From Telopea speciosissima (taxonomy: Eukaryota > Streptophyta > Magnoliopsida > Proteales > Proteaceae), in NCBI RefSeq assembly GCF_018873765.1, contig NC_057918.1:43439871-43503870 (forward strand): 64,000 bases of DNA. Direction: 5' to 3'. The notes beneath the pieces are model-generated. The model was given only the letters and a program-made list of their open reading frames with translations. It made no database searches and was not told where the DNA came from. Each line of letters opens with the position of its first letter. Within the stretch, counting starts at the first letter, position 1. The position numbers and the translations under genes were made by a program. Below are positions 43,701 to 52,857 of this stretch, piece after piece.

Positions 43701-46700
43701 TTCATCATATTCTGTTAGGCATGAAAGAAGGGTCGAGTCCACATGAAAGAACGGTTGGCCGACATGCGCTTGACATCAACTTAGTTGCATCGTACGATGA
43801 ACCGAAAGCATTCGACATCGAGTGTGACTACTCATGGGCATATATATTTAAGTCGTTAAAGGGTAATATAGTTGGTTGTTGGCCTACGAAAATTACAGAG
43901 AATATTCCCCACTAAAGAGAAAGATAACAGAGAGAGTCCAAGACGAGAGAGACCCTAGAAGACTACCTTAAAGCCTTTCTGTTAAGATGTGTACCGTGGG
44001 ATAATATCTATGTTTTAGTTGTGTTAGGTGTTGATCATGATAGGGGAAGTGTCCCTATAGTGATCTAAGTTGAGTTTGAGTTTAGTTATAAGTGATTAAT
44101 ATTAGTGTTTATTTTCATTTGTTGTTTTCTTGTATTAGATTGTAATTAGGTGTTGGAGTCTCAGTTGGTTTGCTACTAAGACTCCACTGGCTGATTTACA
44201 AATAAAGGAGGAAGCCACGATAGGAGCCACTGAATCCTATCGTGGCAGGTTTGGATTCTCTTCAGTAGTTCTCTCTGTCACTTCCACTTCTCGTCTTCAA
44301 CCTTGTTGAGGACTGGTTCTTGGTTTCTCTTCTGTTACATGGTATCAGAGGCCGTTATAATCAGTCTTCGTCTTCATCCTCAAAATTCTGGTTTGATAGT
44401 CCTTTCAAGGACTGTGTTTTCATTTGGTTGCAGCAACCTATGCTGCCCACATTCGATCTGAGGCCCTAGTTGATGATGAAAATACAGTTTCTAAAATTAA
44501 TTTTGATATAGATCATCTTGAAATTTTAGGGCAATGTTGCGCTACTCCTGTAGGTCCTTCAACCCTAATTTGGTGGCCATCCGGTACCTACATTGATTCC
44601 TATTATAAATCACCTATATGATTTTTTAACCGCAGATTTGCTTTTTATACTTGCTGATTTATAAATAAAGGAGGAAGCCATGATAGGAGGCACTGAATCC
44701 TATCGTGGCAGGTTGGTTTTTCTTCTATTGTTCTCTCTCTCACTTCCTCTTCTCTTCTTCAACCTTCTTGAGGACTGGTTCTTGGTTTCCCTTCTGTTAC
44801 ACTTTCATTGAATCATTTTTACGTATTTGAGAAGCATTCTTCATGAGAATCAGAGAGACTATCAAAGGTTGTGAAGAGGAGAAGAAACGAGTCATTCTAC
44901 AAGACACGAGAGTTCCTTATGCTCAAGAGCCATTGAAGTGTCAAGGAAAAGCATGTGAGGAGGAGAAGTAATGTAAGGTTAGAATTACAAAGTAAACTAA
45001 CCCCAAATAATTAATGTAGTTCTAAATTGGTAGTAGGCCAACTAGAAGCCAATAACCAGGATCTACTATGAACTGGTAAACTTGGGTAGGCTAAAATTGG
45101 GAATTTTGGCCAAATTAGGATTAGGGTTTGGTTGAGTCTAGGGTTTGCAGCTAGGGTTATGTTAGGTTAGTGATGGGAAGTCTATCAGTGAAGGTTATGT
45201 TAAGTCTATTAGGTTTAAGAGTGTAACTTGAGTTGGACAGCAAATTGGGTTTAGGTCTACGGGTTTCTGAAAAGAGAATCAAGGGAGAATCTAGGGTTTA
45301 GATTGGGATTCTTGGCGTAGGGTTTGTATTGAGTGTTCCTGGGTGTGTGAGAGAGGTTCGGTTCAAGTATGGACAGATTGTGATGGTGGGTTTGGTCTGT
45401 GCAGGTTTTAGGTTATGGGGAACTTAAAAACAAAAGGAGGAAAGTTAGAGTTTGGGGTGTGAGAGGGTTAGAAGAAGAATTGGGGTGATGGGGAATGTTT
45501 CAAACTTACTGGAGCTGCAGAATTATCCTGGCAACAGCTTGTTTGAAGGTAGAACTTGAATGAAAATTGAGTCTTGAATTTGAACTTGAAGAAGATCTTC
45601 ACTGAAACCACCCGGGCTTCGCACGGCAAGGTGTCGACTGGTTCACACACCAATCCCACCAACGAACCACTCGAGCTTCACACCGCAAGGTGTCAATCAA
45701 ATCAAACACCGATCCCACCAGCCTTGATCAAACACAAGACGATTCTTCAAAGGAGAAGAGAAGTTGCAGCAGCTTGCAAGAGCAAAATTTTCAAATCTGT
45801 GAGGTAATGAGCACCCCCACGATTTCTATTATTTATATTAGCCAAAAGGCCTGCTGTCCTAATCAGCCTAGGAGTGTAAAAGCTCTTAGGCTACTCTAAT
45901 TACACAGCACAACCTCTCTCAAATTTGTGGAGAGGTGTGGACCCAACTTATAATCTAAATAGATAAAAAAAAGGTGACTCAAGTCACTTAAATTGAACCA
46001 CTAGGTCAAACCAGTTTTTTGGACCGGTTCAATTTAAAACACTAAAACATGAAAATAAACAAAGTATAGAAGCTAATCCCGTATGCAACCTATTTACCCC
46101 TACTTTAGGTCCATAAAAGTAACCTATTATATTGAAAACCCATCGGACCAAAGGCCCAACATGTATATAACCTAACCATAGACTTATTCCCATCAAAATA
46201 AGCCTCTTTTGGTGATGTATCTGCATCAACTCTCCCCATCTTGAAAAAATCCGTCCTCGAATTTTGCAGTGATGAGGGGGATGTTAGAGTTTGTGTAATA
46301 AGGGTACTTTAGGAACTAGATTATTGTCTAGTTGCCTTATATTGTAATTTTTTCTTTTACCTTTTACCTCCCTAGGGAGTGATCTGTAATTTCCGTGAAG
46401 TGCTTAATGAAACATTATAGGGGAGAGGAATCAATTCCTCACTTCCTAACAGTTCTCTCTCAACTCTTCTTCTTCCTCTCTTCTCTTCTTAACTCTTGCC
46501 ATCTTGTTTCTTAGTTGAACCGATCCATTCTTGTTTTCTAACTTGTTATCAGAGCTTGGTTGGAGAGTCGACCAAGTCTACATTTTCTCTACACCTCTCT
46601 TTGGAACCCTAAAAAGGTAGAGGGTTCCAATAGAGGCAATACTATGTAAACTAATACAATTGGAAGGTTTAATGGAGTTCCATTGAGCAACACAAGACCC

Positions 46701-49700
46701 AAGGGAGGAGGTTTAGGGGATGTGAAAGTCGAAATGAAGATTTAGAAGCTGCACATAAGTTACCGTCAGCCCTACCTTCTTCCTCTCTTTTCTCTCTCAT
46801 CAAGCAACCACTTGAGGTGTAGCTATGCTTGTTGGAATCGCCCAAGAAGTGCTTTTGATTCCTTTAAGGCCTCATTAGCTGAAGGGATGCACTTTGGGAG
46901 CACAACTCATTACCTTTCAGCTGGACAGGTACCGTCATATTCTTTATACATCCTCTGTTTTGCCTGAAATGCCTCACGAAGTGTTGAAAGGCTGTTGTTA
47001 GTTGAAGGAATAATATTATATGAGTTTTCTTGGTTACTTTGGAATGAAGCTATGTTATCGGAAATGCATTTGACTTGTTTTTTCTACCAGAAACAGTGAT
47101 TTGTTCACTTGCTGATTTTTTTAAGGTCGAGTGTACTCCCCAGTTGATTGCTACGTTGTTGAAATGGTTGTGGAATGCCTCATATAGTTGTTTGGGTTGT
47201 TACGAGATGTTGTTACCCTTCGGAGGTTTTGTTTGAGTGAGGTTCCTCACATTTGGAGCTTGTTTGTCCTTGCTGGTATTTTTTCCGAAGTTGGACTCTG
47301 TATTTGGGTTGAGTGTGATCTCCCCATCAGATTTGGATATTGTTTTTTCGAAGTGGGCCCACTTGGTGTTAGTGAGGAATGTTGTTTGAACTCCTCTAGT
47401 GGTTGTGTGACGAGGTTATACTTTCAAGACTGTCATGGTGGAATTTGTTTGAGATGTTTGCCTTCTTTGGTTGCTGGACTATGTTCACTAGTGTTTGAAA
47501 AACTTCTTTGGGTTGAGAATATCCTACCCTTTTGACTTTGGGTATTACCCCCATCTTTTAAGTGTGTTTTTTCAGCCTGTATAGATCAGTGAATCAACAA
47601 CGGCTATTTGGAGAAGTCTTACCTGAGACGAACTGTCTCTCTTCGGTTAGAGTGTGTACTCCCCATTGGATTTGGGTATCATTCCCCACTTTTTCGTGTA
47701 TTCTTACATGATGTCAGCTGTTGGAGGAAGAGGTCCGGTTCCACACCAAGGAAATGGCAGGGATCAATTCAGCTGCAACCACTGTGGGAAATTTGGACAT
47801 ACTAGAGAGCGATGTTGGATACTTTATGGTATGCAAGGCAACAGGAGAGGGGGAGCCAGAGCTCACACTTTGATGACTGAAGTTGCCCCTATGGGATCTC
47901 CATCTGGACTGCAGACCGACATCAGATCTCTCACTCAAGAGGATATTATCGCATTTTGCAGGGTCTTCATATCTAGATCGCTCTACTTCTACACCTGTAG
48001 TGCCTAATTCTTTAGCTTCCACTGTATAGGCCTCTACATCTGCTCCTTCCACTACCTCTACGTGGGTCATTGACTCTGGTGCCACAGATCATATGACTAG
48101 TATGTCTCAGAGATATGATTCCCACAATCTGTTCAGGTAGAGATAAGGTTAGAATTGTTGATGGCTCCAATTCTTCTATTTCTGGTAAGCGTATTGTTCG
48201 AGTCACTTCTTTTATTTCTTTTAACTCTATTCTTCATCTCCCTAACTTTGCCAGTAATCTGCTATCTGTAAGTCATCTAACCAAATCCTTGAATTGTTGT
48301 GTTACCTTCTTTCCTTCTCATTGTGTTTTTCAAGATTTGGTGACAAAAAGGATTCTTGGCAGTGGATGGGATGAAAATGGACTCTACCTTCTTGATCCAG
48401 GATTATCACCCCTACCTACGTAGGCGTAGTGACAATAGTACCATTGACTCTGTGATGATGTGGCATCAACGTTTGGGCCACCCTTCCTTTAGGGTTATAA
48501 GACAAAAATCGTCACATTTGTTTTCTTCCATTCCTTCTTCCCATGTATTTTAGTGTGAACCATGTCTATTTGCTAAACATAGTCATTCTTCTTATCCTTA
48601 CAATGATAATAGATCCATAGTTCCCTTTCATATTGTGCATACTGATGTTTGGAGACCTTCTCCCACTACATCTTTATTTGGTTACCATTATTTCGTTTCA
48701 TTTGTTGATGATTATTCTCAGTCCACTTAGACCTTCTTGATGAAGAATAAAAGTGATGTCTAGGTTGCCTTTAAAAATTTCTATCAGATGGTTCTTACTC
48801 AGTTTGAAACTAAAATCAAAATCGTTCGTTCTGAATTCTGATAAAGGAGGGGAGTACATGTATGGTGGCCTCCAAAACTTTTTCACTAATAATGGCACTA
48901 TCCATCAGGTAGCTTGTGTTGACACACCCCACAAAATGGGGTAGCTGAGAGGAAAAAACTCCATTTATTGGAGGTCACTAGGAGTATTTTATTTGGCATG
49001 CATGTTCCTAAATTCTTTTGGTCCAAGGCTCTCCTCACTGCTGCCCTTTTAATCAACCACATGCCCACCAAACTTCTTGGCTCCAAATCCCCTTTGGAAA
49101 CATTGTCTCCCCAAACTTCTGCTTTCTCTCTTCCTCCTAAGGTCTTTGGGTGTGTGTGCTATGTCTATGTCAATAAATCGGTTAGGACTAAGCTTGACCC
49201 CAAGGCAATGAAGGCACTTAAATGCATTTTCCTTGGATATTCCACCTCTACCAAGGATATAAGTGCTACCATCCCTCTTCCCCACAGCGACTTCTCTCCA
49301 AAGATGTTACCTTCTTTGAATCTATACTATTCTTCACTTCTTCTAAACATCCTCTTCAGGGGGAGAATAGTGGGAATGAAGAGGCCGTTGATATCCCTTT
49401 CCTCCCACCTTTGCCTACCTCTCCATTTCTGTATGAAATTGGGAAACATAAAGAAAGGGCCGTTAGTGCTATTGATGATAATTCAGGTGGTTGTTCTGGT
49501 AATGAGAAGGTTACCATATTGTATACCAAAGAGAGAACAAGCAAAAGAAGACCTGCCAAGAGTCCTCCTTGGATCCACATCCTGAGATACATCCTCCTCA
49601 GTCAGATGACACCCCTCCTCTTCCTTATGATTTAAACCTTACTATTGTTGTTAGAAAAGGAAAAAGAGCTTGCACTAATCCTGTAGCTCAGTTTATTTCC

Positions 49701-52700
49701 TATGATGCTCTTTCTCCTACAAGTGTTGCCTTCATTGCTGCCCTCTCTTCTATTTCTATTCCCAAAAATGTCACCGAAGCTATGTCTGACCCAAAGTGGA
49801 AACAAGCCATGTCTAAGGAAATGATGGCTCTTGAGAAGAACTGTACTTGGAAATGGGTTGACCTTCCCAGGGGGAGAGTTCCAGTTGGATGCAGGTGGGT
49901 CTACACAGTCAAGTACCGATCAGATGGTACAATCGAGAGATACAAGGCCCGGTTGGTGGCCAAAGGATACAGTCAGGTGTACGGGATTGACTATCAGGAG
50001 ACATTTGCTCCTGTGGCTAAGCATAATTCTATAAGGGTTCTCTTATCATTGGCAGCAAATAGGGATTAGCCACTATATCAGTTGGATGTGAAAAATGCTT
50101 TCCTCCATGGTGATTTACAAGAGGAAGTGTATATGTAGCCTCCTCCAGGATTCAAGTTTCCTTCAGCTGAAAGCATAGTTGTCAAGGCCTCGCTAGGCAC
50201 CGCCTTGGCATCTAGGCGGTTTTGTAGGGGTCTAGGTGGCAGGTGCCTTATTGGAAGGCGCCTTGCACTGGTTTTATTGGTATCAAACCCGGTTCTAGAA
50301 CTTATTTATGTCAAATATCATTTAAGTAAATGTTTTTATATTTGGTATTTAATTTACTTAAGATATTATTTATAAATAAGCAAATACCCCCTATTTGAAT
50401 CCAGTAAAAATAGTTAAAAACCAATTTCCAAAAGGATAAAAAGTCAACACCCCAGTTTAAGAACAAAAAAACTGGATTTTCGACGGTAGGTGAAATTTTC
50501 AACTTTCTAATGCTGGGGTTTTTCTCAAATCAAAAAATTCTATAAATCTTAATATGGTAAAACATTTCTAAAAACCAAAAGTGCGGTAAAATATTCATTT
50601 GTTTTGATACCTAAAAAATGACTTTCATTCAGAGCGATTTTGACGGCATTTGTGCATACCAAATAAGGTTTGGCAGGAACATAACTTCTTCAATATAAAT
50701 CAGATTTCAGCAATTTTGGATTTGTTGGAAAGCAGGCTTTGTGGTCTAACTAATACTAAAAGTCTCATGTAGAAATAAAATCATTTGACTAGTCAAACGT
50801 CTTAGATAACAAGAAATATTTCTCTAAATCGAGAGCAATTTAATTACTTATAGATAAGATCATATTTTCTAAGAACAGTATAAACCAAATATGAGATTAG
50901 TATAAACCAAATGTTTGTTTCTGTTCTGTTGTCTTTTATTTCTGTGTTGATTTTTGATGACTTGATGTGGCTTAATATTGATTTTTCATGACTTGATGTG
51001 ACTTAATGTTGATTTTTTATTATTTGAGGTAGCTTACTGTTGATTCTTTATGATATAATGTGGCTTAATATTGATTTTTGATGACTTGATGTGACTTAAT
51101 GTTGATTTTTGATGATATTTGTAGCATACTAAAATATTTTAGCCTAGTAAACAATGTTAGAAAAGCGGGGAAATAAAAATTAACACTTGGGGGCGGCCTT
51201 GGTCGCTTAGGCGACACCTAGGCGGGCACATTGTCGCTTAAGCGCTTAGACACCCCTCCACCGCCTTGGGTTTCCTTGCCACCTTGACAACTATGGCTGA
51301 AGGGAAGGTATGTCTCCTCAAAAAGGCTTTATATGGTCTAAAACAGTCTCCAAAAGCTTGGTTTGAAAGGTTCAGACAGGCTATTCTGAAGAATGGGTAT
51401 TCCCAGAGTCAAGCTGATCACACCTTATTTACCCAACGAGGTAATGGTACTATTACAGTCCATATTGTCTTTGTTGATGACATTGTAGTGACAGAAGATG
51501 ACAGAGCTGAGATAGCTAGGCTGAAGACCTACCTGGTTCAACAATTTGAGATTAAAGATTTGGGTCCCTTGAAGTATTTCTTAGGAATTGAAGTGTTAAG
51601 GTCCAAAAGGGGAATCAACATATGTCAAAGGAAGTTTGTTTTTTATTTGAAAGAGACAGGGATGTTGGGTTGCAAGCCAACAAACTCTCCCATTGATCAA
51701 AAGGGAGATGATCCCAACAAGGTGTGCAAACTGAAGAAAGCCTTGTATGGGTTGAAGCAAGCACCAAGGGCACGGTACTCAAGATTGGATACCCACCTAT
51801 GCAATATGGGATTCAAGAAGGGACTAGTGGACAAGAACCTCTACATTTAAGTTTGAGGACAACAACCAAATCATAGTGGTAGTATATGTTGATGACATAA
51901 TTTTTGGAAGCCATAGAGATGAGCTGTGCAGAGATTTTGCAGAGAAGATGCAGAAGAAATTTGAGATGTACATGATTGGCAAACTATCATATTTTCTTGG
52001 TTTGCAAATAAGTCATCTAGCCTAGTAGCTGTCAAGTACAATAGACTCCCAATCATTGACCTATACATGGTTTGGTCAATTGATAGAGCCTCATGTTTGC
52101 TCAACTTACACCCAGTCATTATAGAGGTCTCAATTTCTAATGGTGGTCACCTGATGGAAATTGAAGTGTGAAGATAGAGGATGCAATTCCAATGAAACCT
52201 GGGTATCCCTGCATAATTTAACACAAATCAGAGCAATTCTAGCAGCTTAGATGCTTGAGATATAAAGTAAGCCTAAATAGTGTTTAGTGAACCGAAGAAG
52301 TAGAAATCAAAATTTCACCGCCCAACTCAGAAACAGATGGCTGAACAAAATGTGGCACAGAATGCCATAAACCATGATTAAATCAGAAGCTTAATCTATG
52401 ATATGCATGTATGCTATTACTTGGAAAATTTAGTAAAAAAAAACCTTAAGCATTTGTTGAAGCTTTTCATCTCTATGGCCAAAAGCCATCTGACCAATGC
52501 TACCACTCTAGCACACTTTCAATCACCAAATCATTCGAATAGAAAAACCAGAATATCTTTTTACCATTTTGAGGACCCCCACATCAACTTTCTTACTAAT
52601 TAAAAGGATAAAAAGCCAACTAGACAACATAGTTACCTGGCGAAGACCTTTGGCATTGAATGGAGACCGCCGGACAATACGATGTGTTCCTTTCTCCCCT

Positions 52701-52857
52701 GACAAATACCCATATGCATAACGGCCTTCTAGTTCAATCGTGGCTGATTTGATTCCAGCTTCCTCACCCATGGATTTCTCAACCACTCTTGTCTTGTACC
52801 GCTGCTTCTCTCCCCATCTCACATACATCCTAAGCAGCATGTCAGCCCAATCCTGCA
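39593..52857 (-). CDS. PrfB: peptide chain release factor 2, organellar (PrfB), last three exons
   Basis: Release factor 2 ends translation at UGA and UAA codons in bacteria-like ribosomes. The plant PrfB1/HCF109 type works in plastids. Exons on the minus strand are 52857-52637, 41840-41654 and 39897-39593. They join in frame (phases 0 and 1) through GT-AG introns of 10.8 and 1.76 kb. Exon A carries [16 protein letters not shown] and the stop-codon-reading SPF in [16 protein letters not shown]. Exon B carries the peptidyl-tRNA hydrolysis motif GGQ in [18 protein letters not shown]. Exon C carries [19 protein letters not shown] and [14 protein letters not shown] before the stop. No stop or frameshift was found, so the gene may be active. 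The N-terminal exons (transit peptide, domain 1) are not in 52858-64000 and probably lie beyond. A mitochondrial PrfB2 identity is not excluded. Confidence 0.9.
40665..40744. repeat. poly-C / poly-A low-complexity block
   Basis: A run of about 17 C with one T, then A-rich DNA, 8 C and more than 30 A. Homopolymers like this often have an unreliable length in assemblies. Confidence 0.9.
41110..41268 (-). mobile_element. tRNA-derived SINE, Au family
   Basis: Read on the minus strand, it starts GGGCCTTGGTGCAACGGTAA, with an A-box-like part and the B box GGTTCGAGTCT, as in tRNA-derived promoters. It then runs through the Au-type body (TACATTATAACCCTCC, GGGAGCCTCGTGCACTGGGT) and ends GCCCTTTTT, as Au SINEs do. 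It lies in a PrfB intron, opposite to a T/A run of about 17 bp at its tail. It has no ORF of its own and would depend on LINE enzymes for movement. Confidence 0.85.
41654..41840 (-). CDS. PrfB: PrfB exon B (GGQ motif)
   Basis: It starts after ATCCCAG at 41841 with [16 protein letters not shown] and ends in CGATGTACAG|GTTTGC-type context at 41654. The GGQ loop, which reaches the peptidyl transferase centre, is complete. The length of 187 bp leaves phase 1 at its end. Confidence 0.9.
42838..42955. repeat. possible fragment of a hAT-type inverted-repeat element
   Basis: CATAGTTGTCATGGCAAC at about 42840 and the following GCGCCTTGTCGCCAAGGCGGGCG, CGCCTAGGC phrases resemble the ends of the 1.1 kb hAT at 50174. 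No opposite end was found, so it may be a truncated or diverged copy. Confidence 0.3.
43390..44190. other. unassigned intron DNA with LTR-like features
   Basis: The stretch has repeated GTCGAAC/TGTCGAC words (43570-43690) and a TATA-like ATATATATTTAAG at about 43842. This recalls an LTR, but no second copy or primer site was found. Confidence 0.25.
44191..44801 (+). mobile_element. TRIM-like or internally deleted copia element
   Basis: Two direct repeats of about 148 bp (44191-44339 and 44654-44801) begin CTGATTTAYAAATAAAGGAG and end TTCTGTTACA. Directly after the first copy comes TGGTATCAGAGGCC (44340), the initiator tRNA-Met type primer site. The internal part is only about 315 bp, with one chance ORF. 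The left LTR may extend further left (to about 44036), in which case the right copy is shortened at its start. Confidence 0.65.
44972..46281 (-). repeat. gypsy LTR with a scrap of pol end
   Basis: On the minus strand 46281-46229 reads TTCGAGGACGGATTTTTTC, then AAGATGGGGAGAG, the usual end of pol plus purine tract in chromovirus-type gypsy elements. It is followed by TGATGCAG, which would start the 3' LTR at about 46228. The LTR then runs left to an uncertain end near 44972 (TGTAAGGTTAG on plus). The copia LTR begins directly at 46282, so the copia probably inserted here. Confidence 0.5.
46282..46543 (+). repeat. copia 5' LTR
   Basis: It starts TGTTAGAGTTTGTG and ends just before the primer-site-like TTGTTATCAGAGC. 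The end has many CTCTTCTTC phrases, as in many copia LTRs. Confidence 0.6.
46744..47700 (+). other. odd region in the gag position
   Basis: No copia gag motif can be read here. Instead, phrases like GAGTGTACTCCCCATTGGATT recur (about 47122, 47311, 47650), so it looks like diverged tandem units. An ORF of 115 codons (47188-47535) is Cys- and Leu-rich and matches nothing I recognise. It may be foreign sequence or gag decayed past recognition. Confidence 0.35.
47714..48110 (+). pseudogene. copia gag zinc knuckle and protease
   Basis: The zinc knuckle [14 protein letters not shown] (CX2CX4HX4C, 47774-47815) would bind RNA. In another frame the protease active site reads [15 protein letters not shown] (about 48058-48102), with the catalytic Asp in DSGA. 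The need to change frame between them shows decay. Confidence 0.8.
48115..49300 (+). pseudogene. copia integrase region
   Basis: The pre-integrase segment ([35 protein letters not shown], then CEPCLFAKH after a TAG) is followed by the catalytic core in pieces: [16 protein letters not shown], and [10 protein letters not shown] at about 48832 (Asp of the DDE triad), then VAERK-like and [21 protein letters not shown] in shifted frames. It would insert the cDNA; at least three frame changes make it non-functional. Confidence 0.8.
49569..51715 (+). pseudogene. copia reverse transcriptase / RNase H, split
   Basis: The first part (49569-50173) shows [60 protein letters not shown] and NAFLHGDL, with in-frame TAG at 50067 and 50136. 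The second part (51296-51715), after the hAT, continues with [32 protein letters not shown] and [18 protein letters not shown], including the catalytic DD pair. The stops replace Trp and Gln of the family. Confidence 0.9.
50174..51295. mobile_element. non-autonomous hAT element, 1.12 kb
   Basis: Perfect 14-bp terminal inverted repeats CATAGTTGTCAAGG / CCTTGACAACTATG and an 8-bp target duplication GCTGAAAG / GCTGAAGG (one mismatch; 50166-50173 and 51296-51303) identify a hAT-type element. Subterminal parts are rich in GCCTAGGCG and CGCCTTGG words at both ends. The interior (50300-51170) is AT-rich, with a repeated TTGATTTTTGATGACTTGATGTG unit (50950-51120), and has no transposase. It lies inside the copia RT frame and so is younger than that copia. 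Confidence 0.9.
51716..52119. pseudogene. second copia fragment with internal inversion
   Basis: On plus, [20 protein letters not shown] (from 51722), then [20 protein letters not shown] and [13 protein letters not shown] (to about 52012) come from a different copia than the preceding RT, since the KKALYGLKQ block appears twice. The next stretch reads in copia sense only on minus (52119-52020: [33 protein letters not shown]), which normally follows in the same direction. So part of this copia has been inverted in place. Confidence 0.8.
52637..52857 (-). CDS. PrfB: PrfB exon A (SPF motif)
   Basis: The donor is GCCAG|GTAACT at 52636. The acceptor is either TTTCCAG (exon start 52857) or, 5 bp later, GTGCAG (exon start 52852); the second fits the consensus better and gives phase 0. 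The exon encodes about 73 residues of the domain that reads the stop codon. Confidence 0.85.

Larger units (their letters stand above)
46282..51715 (+). mobile_element. Ty1/copia element, 3' truncated, split by a hAT
   Basis: A 5' LTR (46282 to about 46543), a worn primer site (TTGTTATCAGAGCTTGG) and gag, protease, integrase and reverse transcriptase parts follow in copia order. The RT region is interrupted at 50174-51295 by a hAT insertion. Past 51715 the sequence switches to a different copia. There is no 3' LTR. Several frameshifts and stops occur. Confidence 0.85.
41841..52636 (-). other. 10.8 kb PrfB intron filled with mobile elements
   Basis: The GT (52636) and AG (41841) ends fit the exon phases on both sides. 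Inside lie a TRIM-like element (44191-44801), a gypsy LTR remnant (44972-46281), a copia element (46282-51715) split by a hAT (50174-51295), and a rearranged copia piece (51715-52119). The unassigned parts (41841-44190 and 52120-52636) are AT-rich. Confidence 0.85.

Noticed and set aside
45060..45320. Repeated TAGGGTTT words that look like plant telomere repeats
   Set aside because: They are irregular and widely spaced, in a gypsy LTR, and not in tandem.
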